DNA from: Bosea sp. NBC_00550
GTDB taxonomy: Bacteria; Pseudomonadota; Alphaproteobacteria; Rhizobiales; Beijerinckiaceae
Reading direction: 5' to 3'
Assembly (NCBI RefSeq): GCF_026020075.1
Contig: NZ_CP102772.1
Coordinates: 3,508,501 to 3,572,500, forward strand
DNA: 64,000 bases
Part shown: in pieces, positions 34,057 to 42,942 of the stretch
Position numbering within the stretch: position 1 is the stretch's first letter
Layout of the letters: every line of letters starts with the position of its first letter
The notes under the pieces: model-generated
What the model was told of the DNA's origin: nothing
What the model saw: only the letters and a program-made list of their open reading frames with translations
Databases searched by the model: none
Position numbers and translations under genes: made by a program

Positions 34057-35121
34057 ATGACTGCTGACATCGCTGCGGCGCCGGGCCGCGAGGCCGCCGC
34101 CCTGCCGCCCGATCATCCCAAGGTGAAGTACGGGCGCATCGGCGTCCTCCTGATGAATCTCGGCACGCCCGAGGGCACCGGCTATTGGCCGATGCGCGCC
34201 TATCTCAAGGAATTCCTCTCCGACCAGCGCGTCATCGAGGAGCCCCGCTGGAAATGGTGGCCGATCCTCAACCTCATCATCCTGTCGACGCGCCCCGGCC
34301 GGAAGGGCAAGGATTACGCCTCGATCTGGAACAACCAGCGCAACGAGGGTCCGCTCAAGACCATCACCCGTTCGCAGACCGAGCAACTCGCTGACCGGCT
34401 GAAGCCTCTGGCGGGCGAGCGCGTCGTCTTCGATTGGGCGATGCGCTACGGCTTTCCCGATGTGCAGAGCCGGCTGAAGGCCTTGCTCGACCAAGGCTGC
34501 GACCGCATCCTGCTGGTGCCGCTCTACCCGCAATATGCCGCTCCGACCTCGGCCACCGCCTGCGACCAGGCCTTTCGCGCCCTGATGCAGATGCGCTGGC
34601 AGCCCTCGGTGCGCGTCGCCCCGCCCTACCACGACGATCCCGTCTATATCGGCGCGCTCGCCCGCTCGATGCGCGCCTCGCTGGCGAAGCTCGATTTCGA
34701 GCCGGAGGTCATCCTCTGCTCCTTCCACGGCATGCCGAAGGAGTATCTGCTCAAGGGCGACCCCTATTATTGCCAGTGCGTCAAGACCTGGCGCCTGCTG
34801 CGCGCCGAGCTCGGCCTCTCCGAAGAGCGCTTCCCGCTGACCTTCCAGTCGCGCTTCGGCCCGGATGAATGGCTGCAGCCCTATACCGACGAGACGGTGA
34901 AGGCCCTGGCGCTGGCCGGCAGGAAGTCGATGGCCATCGTCGCGCCGGGCTTCTCGGCCGATTGCCTTGAGACGCTGGAAGAGCTCGACGGCGAGAACCG
35001 CGAGATCTTCCTGCACAATGGCGGCGAGAAATTCGCTTATCTGCCCTGCCTCAACGACTCCGCCGAAGGCATCGACGTCATCGCCGAAGTCGTGCAGCGC
35101 GAATTGATGGGCTGGCTCTGA
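34057..35121 (+). CDS. hemH: Ferrochelatase
   Basis: A 354-aa enzyme that inserts Fe2+ into protoporphyrin IX, the last step of heme synthesis. Family blocks: IGVLLMNLGTPEGTGYWPMRAYLKEFLSDQRVIE near residues 28-62, LYPQYAAPTSATACDQAFRAL, the catalytic-His region CSFHGMPKEY near 230, TFQSRFGPDEWLQPYTDET, and the Glu-containing GFSADCLETLEELDGENREIF. Start ATG 34057 with an AGGAG about 11 bp upstream. Both a CQC pair (YYCQCVKTW) and other cysteines are present, but there is no evident 2Fe-2S C-terminal motif. It stands alone between divergent nucleotidase and convergent hydrolase genes. Confidence 0.96.
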   Translation: MTADIAAAPGREAAALPPDHPKVKYGRIGVLLMNLGTPEGTGYWPMRAYLKEFLSDQRVIEEPRWKWWPILNLIILSTRPGRKGKDYASIWNNQRNEGPLKTITRSQTEQLADRLKPLAGERVVFDWAMRYGFPDVQSRLKALLDQGCDRILLVPLYPQYAAPTSATACDQAFRALMQMRWQPSVRVAPPYHDDPVYIGALARSMRASLAKLDFEPEVILCSFHGMPKEYLLKGDPYYCQCVKTWRLLRAELGLSEERFPLTFQSRFGPDEWLQPYTDETVKALALAGRKSMAIVAPGFSADCLETLEELDGENREIFLHNGGEKFAYLPCLNDSAEGIDVIAEVVQRELMGWL

Positions 35122-35150
35122 GCTAAGCTCAGGCTGCGGTTCAAAAAAGG

Positions 35151-35310
35151 CGCGCCGTCATTCCGGGGCAGGCCGCAGGCCTGAGCCCGGAGCCTAGAAC
35201 CGATGCCGACATGAAGCCAGGCCTCAGCTCGCCCCCGCGCCTTTCGTGGAAAAGCCTTCAGTTCTGGGTTCCGGGCTCTTCGCTACGCGAAGCCCCGGAA
35301 TGACGGCGCG
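35151..35310. repeat. Intergenic palindromic repeat, family B (long copy)
   Basis: Perfect 19-bp terminal inverted arms, CGCGCCGTCATTCCGGGGC against GCCCCGGAATGACGGCGCG, span 160 bp and abut the stop codon of the hydrolase gene. Inner blocks GAGCCCGGAGCCTAGAAC and GTTCTGGGTTCCGGGCTC pair imperfectly. It fills the junction between the convergent hemH and hydrolase genes. Confidence 0.85.
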
Positions 35311-36201
35311 TTACCCTGCCCCAGCAACGAAGCGCGCGACGCTCTCCGCCACCGGCCGCGCCTTCAGGATGCGGCGGTGGCCGAGCCCCTCCGTCGCCTC
35401 CAGCGTGACGAAGGGACCGGCCTCAGCCAGCGCCTGCGCATGCTGGAAACCGAGCTCGCGATCCTCCCGGTCCTGGATCACCAGCGTCCGCAAACCGATC
35501 GCCGCCAGTTGCGCCGGCCCCTCGAAAACCTCGATCGGATTGCCCGCGACGATATGGATGCGCCGCTCCAGCGCCGCCTGCCCACGGCGGCCGAGGCCGA
35601 AGGCCGTGCCGAACTGGCGAGTGATCTCGGTGATCGAGGAAGGCGCCGAGATGAGCACGAGCCGGTCGGCGCTGACCAGGGGGTGCGCCCTGACCGAGCC
35701 CGCCAGCGCCGCGAGCGCGATCGCGCCGCCGAAGGAATGGGTGACGATCGCATGCAGCGGCTCGAAGACCCGGGCCACCGCCGCGAGGCTGGCCACGCCG
35801 AGCGGGATGTTCAGCTCCCGCCCGGTCGAGGCGCCATGCCCCGGTAGATCGAAGGCGACGACGCGGAAACCCGCCGCCAGCAGCGGATCGACGAAGCCGG
35901 CCATCGAGGCCGCCTCTCCCGTCCAGCCATGGATCAGCAGAACCGTCCGCGCCGGGCCGGTCGTTTCAGGCTCGAAGACATAGGCCTGCACGCTGCCGCA
36001 AGGGAATGGAATGGCGCGCTGGGCAGCGTGCTGCAGCTTGATGCTGGCGGCGGACGCAGCCGGCTTGCCGTTTCCGCTTCGCCTCGGCGGCCTTGGCGGG
36101 GTACAGAATAATCGGAAAGCCAGTCGACCGGCTGCCGAAGGAGCCACGAAGCTCGCGGCCAGGACCAGCGGGCGCATGTAACGGAGCGCGGAAGCGGCCA
36201 T
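35311..36201 (-). CDS. Alpha/beta-hydrolase with N-terminal membrane segment
   Basis: A 296-aa serine hydrolase-like protein. An N-terminal hydrophobic stretch (MRPLVLAASFVAPSAAGRLAF) may be an anchor. The fold shows the oxyanion strand LLIHGWTG, FDLPGHGAST, and the nucleophile elbow THSFGGAIAL (Ser in THSFGG). A late GLGHRRIL supplies the catalytic His. Start ATG 36201 (MAASALRYMRP) lies outside the operators shared with the divergent marR; a longer reading to 36234 would start inside the operator. The substrate is unknown. The pairing with MarR suggests induction by a lipophilic or aromatic compound. Confidence 0.85.
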   Translation of the reverse strand: MAASALRYMRPLVLAASFVAPSAAGRLAFRLFCTPPRPPRRSGNGKPAASAASIKLQHAAQRAIPFPCGSVQAYVFEPETTGPARTVLLIHGWTGEAASMAGFVDPLLAAGFRVVAFDLPGHGASTGRELNIPLGVASLAAVARVFEPLHAIVTHSFGGAIALAALAGSVRAHPLVSADRLVLISAPSSITEITRQFGTAFGLGRRGQAALERRIHIVAGNPIEVFEGPAQLAAIGLRTLVIQDREDRELGFQHAQALAEAGPFVTLEATEGLGHRRILKARPVAESVARFVAGAG

Positions 36202-36216
36202 GGGAACGTCTCGATT

Positions 36217-36253
36217 TTGTTCAACGATGAACAAGTATGTTCAGCCATGAACA
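36217..36253. promoter_or_regulatory. Two tandem operators for the MarR regulator
   Basis: TTGTTCA-N4-TGAACAA (36217-36234) and TGTTCA-N4-TGAACA (36238-36253) are inverted repeats whose centres are exactly 20 bp (two helical turns) apart. The second site contains the marR start codon. They lie in the 45-bp divergent gap, so they can repress both marR and the hydrolase. Confidence 0.75.
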
Positions 36254-36741
36254 AAAAGCAAGACCTTTCCACTGCGACACAAGCGCAGCTCCTGCCCTGG
36301 GACCTTCCGCGCTTCCGCAACTGGCTCGCCGTCGCCCGCGTGCACAGCGTCTGGGAGAAGGTGTTCACCGAAGCGCTGGCGCCGCTGGACATCCAGCTCG
36401 CGCATTACGACGTGCTGGCCAACATCTTCCATACGCCGGGCCTGACCCAGCAGGCCCTCGCCGAAAAGCTCCTGGTCGGGCGCAGCGCGATGAGCATGCT
36501 GCTGCCCGTGCTGGAGCGGCGCGGCCTGATCGAACGACGCAACGACGAAGCCGACCGGCGTCTGCGCCGGCTCTGGCTGACAGCGCAGGGCGAGGCGTTG
36601 ACGCGCAAGGCCATGGCGATCCATGTCGCCGAGATCGAGGCCATGATGACGGTGCTGAGCGACGACGAGTGCAGCGCCGTTGGTGAGTCGATGCGCCGTG
36701 TCGCCAAGGCTCTCGAGGCCCGCACCGTCGCGGGCCGCTGA
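36247..36741 (+). CDS. MarR-family transcription regulator
   Basis: A 164-aa winged-helix repressor. The core is LAHYDVLANIFHTPGLTQQALAEKLLVGRSAMSMLLPVLERRGLIER, with helix-turn-helix near residues 65-95, and wing RRNDEADRRLRRLWLTAQGEAL. The C-terminal helix is for dimerisation. Start ATG 36247 sits within the second operator; a TTG start at 36217 is possible but less likely. The divergent gene and tandem operators point to autoregulation and control of the hydrolase. Confidence 0.92.
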   Translation: MNKKQDLSTATQAQLLPWDLPRFRNWLAVARVHSVWEKVFTEALAPLDIQLAHYDVLANIFHTPGLTQQALAEKLLVGRSAMSMLLPVLERRGLIERRNDEADRRLRRLWLTAQGEALTRKAMAIHVAEIEAMMTVLSDDECSAVGESMRRVAKALEARTVAGR

Positions 36742-36779
36742 CCGGCTGAACCTCGACGGACGTGAAACCGAAGCCCCGG

Positions 36780-37415
36780 TCAGAGCGCGAGGATCACGCC
36801 TGCGACGGCATCCAGCGCCGCCTCCGCATCGGAGCAGGCCAGCGCGCCGTCGACGGTGGGCGCGCCGTCCAGCAGGAAGACCGGCCGCTTGAACTGCAAG
36901 GCGAAGGCGATCTCGGACAACGTGCCGTAGCCGCCTCCGATCGCGACGAGGCAGCAGGCCGCCCGGGCGATCAGGGCATTCCGCGCCACGCCGATGCCGG
37001 TCGCGAGGGGAACGGTGACATAAGGGTTGGCCGCCTCGGGCTCGTCATCGGGAAGCAGACCGATCGACAGCCCGCCCGCCTGCGCGACGCCGCGGCAGAC
37101 CTCTTCCATCACGCCGGAGCGGCCACCGCAGAGCACGGTGACGCCATGCTCCGCGAGCAGCCGGCCCATCCTCTCCGCCGCAACGGATTGGGAAGGGGTC
37201 GGCGTGCGCGTCCCGATCACGGCGACGGGCGTGCGCAGCGGCGTCCCACTTTCGCGTTGCAGCCAGCGCAAGGCGCGGGCAGCCGAGACCGGCTCTCCGC
37301 CCCGGCTATCCGCCGCGTCGCGCCATTGCCGCATGGCCAGGTCGAACGCCCGGCCATCAGCATCGCGCAGCCGCCCACCCTCGATATCGAGGCGCAGTTG
37401 CGGAAGCTGCAGCAC
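36780..37415 (-). CDS. LOG/SLOG-fold protein (TIGR00725 family)
   Basis: A 211-aa Rossmann-type protein related to nucleotide/lysine-decarboxylase-like (LOG) enzymes: VAVIGTRTPTPSQ (residues about 65-77), VLCGGRSGVMEEVCRGVAQAGG, and the phosphate-loop-like CLVAIGGGYGTLSEIAFAL near residue 176. It has IGGGYGT rather than the PGGxGT of cytokinin LOGs, as in the TIGR00725 group, whose function is not established. The start is uncertain. GTG 37415 (VLQLPQLRLDIEG) is just inside the end of pyrE and matches where relatives begin; ATG 37460 would overlap pyrE by 41 bp. Confidence 0.8.
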   Translation of the reverse strand: MLQLPQLRLDIEGGRLRDADGRAFDLAMRQWRDAADSRGGEPVSAARALRWLQRESGTPLRTPVAVIGTRTPTPSQSVAAERMGRLLAEHGVTVLCGGRSGVMEEVCRGVAQAGGLSIGLLPDDEPEAANPYVTVPLATGIGVARNALIARAACCLVAIGGGYGTLSEIAFALQFKRPVFLLDGAPTVDGALACSDAEAALDAVAGVILAL

Positions 37416-37419
37416 CGGC

Positions 37420-38130
37420 TCAGGCCGGCTTTTCTTCGCCGAAGGCCGAGATGCCGCCATGCTTGGCCGACCAGCTCGCCGGATCGTTCAGGAAGCTCTC
37501 GACCTCGGCGAGCACCTTCGGCTCGAAATGGCCGCTGTCCTTCGCGACCGCCAGCACATCCCACCACGTCGTGAGATAGTGCAGGTTGATGCCGATCTCG
37601 GTCATCAGCTCGCGGCTCTTCGGGAAGATGTCGTAGTAGAACAGCACGAAGCAGTGCTGGACGTCGGCGCCCGCATTGCGCAGGGCCTCGCAGAAATTCA
37701 CCTTGCTGCGCCCGTCCGTCGCGAGATCCTCGACCAGAAGCGTGCGCGCGCCCTCGACGACAGAGCCCTCGATCTGGGCGTTGCGGCCGAAGCCCTTCGG
37801 CTTCTTGCGGACATACTGCATCGGCAGCGAAAGACGGTCGGAAATCCAGGCCGCGAAGGGGATGCCCGCCGTCTCGCCGCCTGCGATGGTGTCGAGCGAC
37901 TCGTAGCCGATGTCGCGCACGATCGTGGTGGCGGCGAAATCGATCAGCGTCGAGCGCAGGCGCGGATAGGAGATGATCTTGCGGCAGTCGATATAGACCG
38001 GGCTCGCCCAGCCCGAGGTGAAGAAGAACGGCTTGTCGCTGTAGAAATGGACCGCCTTGATCTCGAGCAGCATCTTGGCCGCTTCGCGCGCGATCACGGT
38101 CCTGTCGGTGGGGGTGAACAGGTTGGGCAT
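37420..38130 (-). CDS. pyrE: Orotate phosphoribosyltransferase
   Basis: A 236-aa enzyme that joins orotate to PRPP to give orotidine 5'-phosphate in pyrimidine synthesis. Core blocks are [20 protein letters not shown] near residues 44-63, [27 protein letters not shown], and the PRPP loop [20 protein letters not shown] near 140. This is the alphaproteobacterial form with a longer C-terminus ([16 protein letters not shown]). The ATG 38130 has GGAGAG 8 bp upstream. Upstream in-frame sequence to 38604 is not coding-like and is rejected. Confidence 0.95.
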   Translation of the reverse strand: MPNLFTPTDRTVIAREAAKMLLEIKAVHFYSDKPFFFTSGWASPVYIDCRKIISYPRLRSTLIDFAATTIVRDIGYESLDTIAGGETAGIPFAAWISDRLSLPMQYVRKKPKGFGRNAQIEGSVVEGARTLLVEDLATDGRSKVNFCEALRNAGADVQHCFVLFYYDIFPKSRELMTEIGINLHYLTTWWDVLAVAKDSGHFEPKVLAEVESFLNDPASWSAKHGGISAFGEEKPA

Positions 38131-38512
38131 GGCGCGGTCTCTCCAGGCTGAGCGACGCCGCTCGCCGGGGACGGCAAGGGCGCAGGGGCAGGTCGAATTG
38201 GCAAACGGCCCCTTCTGATCGCCCGCGCCCGGCAGGTCAATCCCCGCGCCGTCATTTCCACCGCGACGCGCGAGGCGGCGCCTTTCTTCCTCGGTGGCCA
38301 GGAAATGCGGGCCCGAGCGCCGCGGCTCGGACGGCGAACGACGCGGCTTGAACAGCCATTTCCGGACACATCCACAGGCAGAAACCGTATCGATCGTTGC
38401 GCCGGCTCCGGCAGCGTGACAAGGCGGGCCGGTATCGCAAATTTGCGCGCGCCCCGACTTGGGCATGCGACTCGGCATCGCTTCGGCGTAACGGGAACGA
38501 GAGGCTGAAGTC
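38131..38512. other. Intergenic region between divergent pyrE and MFS genes
   Basis: About 380 bp with no convincing ORF, inverted repeat or terminator. It must contain the two divergent promoters, but I see no strong sigma-70 hexamers. Confidence 0.5.
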
Positions 38513-39754
38513 ATGAACGATCGTCTGGTGGCATCTGCGGCTGCACCATCGGCGCCGATCAGCGTCGACTCTAAAGCTCGCAAGGCGCTGTGGGGCGCGG
38601 CCATCGGTTATGCGATGGACGGCTTCGATCTCCTGATCCTCGGCTTCATGCTCCGGGCGATCTCGGCCGATCTCCAGCTCAGCCAGGCACAGGCCGCCTC
38701 GCTGGTGACGGCGACGTTGATCGGCGCCGTGCTCGGCGGCATCGGCTTCGGCATGCTCTCGGACCGCATCGGCCGCGTCCGCGTGTTGACCTGGACCATC
38801 GTGCTCTTCGCCGTCTTCACCGGGATGTGCGCGCTGGCCCAGGGCTATTGGGACCTGCTGGTCTACCGCACCATCGCCGGCCTCGGCCTCGGCGGCGAGT
38901 TCGGCATCGGCATGGCCCTGGTCGCCGAGGCCTGGCCGGCCTCGAAACGGGCGCGCGCCTCGTCCTATGTCGGCCTCGGCTGGCAGGTCGGCGTGCTCGC
39001 CGCCGCCATCGCCACGCCGATCCTGCTGCCGACGATCGGCTGGCGCGGCATGTTCGCCATCGGCATCCTGCCGGCAGTCGCCGCCTATTTCATCCGCCAT
39101 TCCCTGCACGAGCCCGAGGTCTTCGTCGCCCGCAGCAAGGACCGCCCGAAGGAATCGGCGCTGCGCCTGCTGGTCAAGGACTGGGAGACCACCAAGCTCA
39201 GCCTCGGCATGGTCGTCCTCTGCTCGGTCCAGAACTTCGGCTATTATGGCGTGATGATCTGGTTGCCGAATTATCTGGCGACCCGCTTCGGCTTCGCGCT
39301 CACCCAATCGGCGGTGTGGACGGCCGTCACCATCGCCGGCATGGCGCTCGGCATCTTCGCCTTCGGCCATATCGCCGACCGCATCGGCCGGCGCCCGGCC
39401 TTCTTCGGCTACATGCTCGGCGCGGCCGTGATGGTCGTCGTCTATTCGCGCCTGACCGACCCGATGCAGCTCCTGGTCGCGGGTGCGGTGATGGGCTTCT
39501 TCGTCAATGGCATGCTCGGCGGCTACGGCGCGCTGATCAGCGAGCTCTTTCCGACATCCGCTCGTGCCACGGCCCAGAACGTCCTGTTCAACATCGGTCG
39601 CGGCGTCGGCGGCTTCGGGCCCGTCGTCGTCGGCGCCATCGCTGCGGCCTACGGCTTTCAGACCGCGATCGCGCTGCTGGCGACCCTCTATCTGCTCGAC
39701 ATCGTCGCCATGTGGTTCCTGATTCCGGAGCGACGTGGCGAGGAACTGCAGTAG
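38513..39754 (+). CDS. MFS transporter, sugar/aromatic acid symporter type
   Basis: A 413-aa major-facilitator protein with 12 predicted helices in two bundles. Typical motifs are [15 protein letters not shown] in helix 1 (D-x-FD of the AAHS/SHS symporters), loop 2-3 [35 protein letters not shown] in helices 4-5, and the second-half copy [15 protein letters not shown]. The GELFPT-type block appears as [23 protein letters not shown]. These match transporters for aromatic acids, sialic acid or shikimate-like acids; the exact substrate is not readable. It stands alone, with a ribosome site of AACGAGAGG. Confidence 0.92.
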   Translation: MNDRLVASAAAPSAPISVDSKARKALWGAAIGYAMDGFDLLILGFMLRAISADLQLSQAQAASLVTATLIGAVLGGIGFGMLSDRIGRVRVLTWTIVLFAVFTGMCALAQGYWDLLVYRTIAGLGLGGEFGIGMALVAEAWPASKRARASSYVGLGWQVGVLAAAIATPILLPTIGWRGMFAIGILPAVAAYFIRHSLHEPEVFVARSKDRPKESALRLLVKDWETTKLSLGMVVLCSVQNFGYYGVMIWLPNYLATRFGFALTQSAVWTAVTIAGMALGIFAFGHIADRIGRRPAFFGYMLGAAVMVVVYSRLTDPMQLLVAGAVMGFFVNGMLGGYGALISELFPTSARATAQNVLFNIGRGVGGFGPVVVGAIAAAYGFQTAIALLATLYLLDIVAMWFLIPERRGEELQ

Positions 39755-39811
39755 GCGTTGGCCTCACATTTGGAGACCTGGCAGGCCAAGGCGGGCAAGT
39801 TGGCTTCGCCT

Positions 39812-39853
39812 CAATAATACATTTGTGTCATCAAACATTCATTTGTATGATCC
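39812..39853. promoter_or_regulatory. Two opposed copies of a T-N-ATACA-N2-TG motif, candidate SorC operators
   Basis: CAATAATACATTTGTGTC (39812-39829, top strand) and GGATCATACAAATGAATG (39836-39853, bottom strand) share T-N-ATACA-N2-TG. The repeats sit in an A/T-rich stretch, 76-117 bp before the first gene of the phosphodiesterase/importer operon. A third copy lies upstream of the SorC regulator gene at 47955. Confidence 0.55.
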
Positions 39854-39928
39854 ATGGCAAAACTGCTGCCCCGCACGTCACGGAGGCAGTGCGTTGCCCG
39901 CTCGGGCAGCGTGTTCCGGAGGGAAGCC

Positions 39929-40750
39929 ATGCAGCGGGTCGTGCAGATTTCCGACACCCATCTCAGCCCGGCCAAGCAGCATTTCGCCTGCAACTGGGAG
40001 CCGCTGACAACGTGGCTGACAGCGCAAGCGCCTGATCTCGTCATCCACACCGGCGATGTGACGGTCGACGGCGCGGATGTCGAAGAGGACATGCGCCATT
40101 GCCGCGCGCTGCTCGATACGCTTGGCGTGCCGGTGCTCAGCATTCCCGGCAACCACGATGTCGGCGAGGCCCATCACCCGCACCAGCCGGTCAACGACCG
40201 GAGGCTCGCCCGCTGGCGCGACCATATCGGCGAGGACTTCTGGGTTCATGACCTCGAAAGCTGGCGGCTGATCGGCCTCAACTCCATGCTGTTCGGCAGC
40301 GACGAGGCGGAGGAGCAGCGCCAGCTCGCCTGGCTCGACCGCCAGATTGCCGAGGCCCGGGGACGCAGGCTCGGCTGGTTCCTGCATCGCCCGCTCTTCG
40401 TAGCAGCGCCGGATGAGGGCGACCGGGGCTATTGGAGCGTGCCGCCGCAGCCGCGCGCGCATCTGCTCGATCTCGTTCGTCGCCATGACGTCGCCTTCGT
40501 CGCCAGCGGCCATCTGCACCGCGCCCATGATTTCACGGTCGAAGGCACGCGTTACATCTGGGGACCTTCCTCCGGCTTCGTCGTCGGCCCGGAGCTGCAG
40601 CCCGGCATGGCCGGAACGACCACCCTCGGCGCAGTCTCCTATGATTTCGACGGCCGGGATTTCTCCGCCGAGATTCACGAGATCGCCGCGCTGAAGACGC
40701 TCTGGATCGATGATGTGATCCAGGAGGTCTACCCGCCGCGCGCCGCCTGA
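39929..40750 (+). CDS. Calcineurin-like metallophosphoesterase (class III phosphodiesterase type)
   Basis: A 273-aa cytoplasmic dinuclear metallo-enzyme, first gene of the importer operon. The five metal motifs are in order: D-x-H in ISDTHLSP (near residue 8), GD in IHTGDVTVDG, GNH in IPGNHDVGE, H in WFLHRPLF (usual HHPP replaced by HRPL), and GHLH in SGHLHRAHD. The order and size match the CpdA/GpdQ group that cleaves phosphodiesters (cAMP or glycerophosphodiesters). ATG 39929 has an ideal GGAGGG ribosome site. Confidence 0.88.
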   Translation: MQRVVQISDTHLSPAKQHFACNWEPLTTWLTAQAPDLVIHTGDVTVDGADVEEDMRHCRALLDTLGVPVLSIPGNHDVGEAHHPHQPVNDRRLARWRDHIGEDFWVHDLESWRLIGLNSMLFGSDEAEEQRQLAWLDRQIAEARGRRLGWFLHRPLFVAAPDEGDRGYWSVPPQPRAHLLDLVRRHDVAFVASGHLHRAHDFTVEGTRYIWGPSSGFVVGPELQPGMAGTTTLGAVSYDFDGRDFSAEIHEIAALKTLWIDDVIQEVYPPRAA

Positions 40751-40831
40751 CGCTCCGCCCGGCCGCCTGCAGCGGCCGAGCAAGACACGCCCACCGAAGA
40801 GCCCTCAGGGCCCCAAAAGAGGCGAAACGAG

Positions 40832-42016
40832 ATGGCCAAAGTCGCACTGTCCTCCATCGCGAAATCCTTCGGCTCGACGAAGGTTCTCGGCGGCGTCGAT
40901 CTCGACATCGCCGATGGCGAGTTCCTGACGCTGGTCGGCCCCTCCGGCTGCGGGAAATCGACCCTGATCCGGATCATCGCCGGGCTCGAGCATCAGGACG
41001 GCGGCAGCGTCGCCATCGGCGGCAATCGCGTCGATCATCTGCGGCCGCATGAGCGGCGCGTGGCGATGGTGTTCCAGTCCTATGCGCTCTATCCGCATAT
41101 GAGCGTGCGGGCGAACATCGCGCTGCCGCTGACGATGTCGCGGCTGAAGCTCAGGCAGCGCCTGCCGCTCCTCAAATGGCTGTCGCCGCGGCGGCGCGAG
41201 GTCATGCGCGGCATCGAGGCCGATGTCGGGGCGGTCGCGGCGCAGCTCCAGCTCGAGCACCTGCTCGACCGCAAGCCGGCGCAGCTTTCCGGCGGCCAGC
41301 GCCAGCGTGTCGCGCTCGGCCGCGCGATGGTGCGCAGCCCCGACGTCTTCCTGATGGACGAGCCGCTTTCCAATCTCGACGCCAAGCTACGCGTCCATAT
41401 GCGCACCGAGCTGGCCGAGCTGCACAAGCGGCTGGGCGCCACCTTCATCTACGTCACCCACGACCAGGTCGAGGCGATGACGATGTCGGATCGCGTCGCC
41501 ATGATGGATTCGGGCTCGATCCTGCAGCTCGGCACGCCCTCGCAGCTCTATGAGAAACCGGCCTCGCTGAAGGTCGCGCAATTCATCGGCAGCCCGGCGA
41601 TCAACCTCCTGCCCGCGACCGTCGGAACCTCCGGGCGCCTCGAGCTCTTCGGCCGGCCGATGTCGCTCGCGGTCACCGAGGCGCACGGTCAGGCGGTCAC
41701 GCTCGGCATCCGCTCGGAGGCGCTGACGCTCGTCCATGGCGAGCCCGGACCTGGACGCGCGTGGTTCTCGGCGCGGCTACGACGCAAGGAGAATCTTGGC
41801 TCCGAATACATCCTGCATTTCGATCTCGCCGGGCGCGATGCCGAGGGCGTGACCATGCGCACCTCGCCCGCGATCGCAGCCGGCGTGAACGAGGCCAGCG
41901 AAGTCACGCTCGGTTTCGACGAGGCCGCGGCCCATATCTTCGGAGCCGATGGCGATCGCATCGAGCCGCGCGGCCAGGGCGTCGCCACCGGCTCCGTCAT
42001 CCCGCTGAGGGCCTGA
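40832..42016 (+). CDS. ABC transporter ATP-binding protein, MalK/UgpC type
   Basis: A 394-aa ATPase of a CUT1 importer. Walker A is GPSGCGKSTLIR near residue 36, Q-loop MVFQSYALYPHMSV, signature LSGGQRQRVALGRAM, Walker B FLMDEPLSNLDAKLR, and H-loop THDQVEAMTMSDR. A C-terminal TOBE/regulatory region follows. An insertion between Q-loop and signature (LKLRQRLPLLKWLSPRRREVMRG) makes the helical domain about 20 residues longer than in MalK, an unusual point. Two permeases follow, the first 2 bp after the stop. Confidence 0.94.
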   Translation: MAKVALSSIAKSFGSTKVLGGVDLDIADGEFLTLVGPSGCGKSTLIRIIAGLEHQDGGSVAIGGNRVDHLRPHERRVAMVFQSYALYPHMSVRANIALPLTMSRLKLRQRLPLLKWLSPRRREVMRGIEADVGAVAAQLQLEHLLDRKPAQLSGGQRQRVALGRAMVRSPDVFLMDEPLSNLDAKLRVHMRTELAELHKRLGATFIYVTHDQVEAMTMSDRVAMMDSGSILQLGTPSQLYEKPASLKVAQFIGSPAINLLPATVGTSGRLELFGRPMSLAVTEAHGQAVTLGIRSEALTLVHGEPGPGRAWFSARLRRKENLGSEYILHFDLAGRDAEGVTMRTSPAIAAGVNEASEVTLGFDEAAAHIFGADGDRIEPRGQGVATGSVIPLRA

Positions 42017-42018
42017 GC

Positions 42019-42942
42019 ATGACGCTCGCCCTCGCATCCCCCGCAGACTTTGCCCCGGTCGCCCGCCGCAGGCTTCGTATCGAGCGCTTCACCGGGCTCG
42101 GCTTCGCCCTGCCGGCCTTCGTCCTGCTTTTGCTGACCATCCTGATCCCGCTCGCGGTCCTGCTGCTGCTCAGCCTCACGAACTACGAATTCGGCGGCGT
42201 CGACATGGATTGGGTCGGCCTCGCCAACTTCCAGAAGGCGCTGGCCGATCCGATCATCCGGCGCTCGCTCGTCAACACGCTGCTCTATGTCGCGATCGTC
42301 GTGCCCGGCGGGGTGTTCGGTGCCTTGCTGATCGCGGTGCTCGTGCATCGGCGCCATCGCAGCCGCTCCTTCTACGAGGTGATCTACTTCCTGCCGGTGA
42401 CCTCGACCCTGATCGCCATGGCGACCGTCTGGCAGTTCCTGCTCCATCCCTCGCTCGGCCCGGTCAACGGCTTGCTGAAATGGCTGGGCTTCAGTCCGGT
42501 CGCCTTCCTCAGCGAGCCCTCGACGGCGCTGGCGACGCTCGCCGTGATCGGGATCTGGCAGTTGCTCGGCTTCAACATGATCCTGTTCCTCGCCGGGCTG
42601 ACCGCGATCCCGCGCGATCTCTACGAAGCCGCCGATATCGACGGCTGCTCCAGCGGCATCGACCGCTTCCTGACCATCACCTGGCCGCTGCTCGGCCCGA
42701 CGACGATGTTCGTGCTGGTCACCACGATGATCACGGCGTTCAAGATCTTCGACACGGTGGCGGTGATGACGCGCGGCGGTCCGGTCGGCTCGACCGAGGT
42801 GCTGCTCTACAACATCTATCTCGAAGGCTTTCAGTACTTCCACACCGGCTACGCCGCAGCGCTGACCTTCATCTTCCTCGCCTTCATCCTCGTCTTCTCG
42901 GCCGCGCAGACCTTCGCCCTCGACAAGAAGGTGCATTACTGA
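42019..42942 (+). CDS. ABC transporter permease, UgpA/MalF type
   Basis: A 307-aa inner-membrane protein with six helices. The first follows the basic leader VARRRLRIERFTG. The EAA loop reads EAADIDGCSSGIDRFLTITWPLLGPT near residue 205. GYAAALTFIFLAFILVFSAAQ forms the last helix. ATG 42019 follows the ATPase stop by 2 bp, and its stop overlaps the next start by 1 bp (TGATGG), so translation is coupled. Confidence 0.94.
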   Translation: MTLALASPADFAPVARRRLRIERFTGLGFALPAFVLLLLTILIPLAVLLLLSLTNYEFGGVDMDWVGLANFQKALADPIIRRSLVNTLLYVAIVVPGGVFGALLIAVLVHRRHRSRSFYEVIYFLPVTSTLIAMATVWQFLLHPSLGPVNGLLKWLGFSPVAFLSEPSTALATLAVIGIWQLLGFNMILFLAGLTAIPRDLYEAADIDGCSSGIDRFLTITWPLLGPTTMFVLVTTMITAFKIFDTVAVMTRGGPVGSTEVLLYNIYLEGFQYFHTGYAAALTFIFLAFILVFSAAQTFALDKKVHY

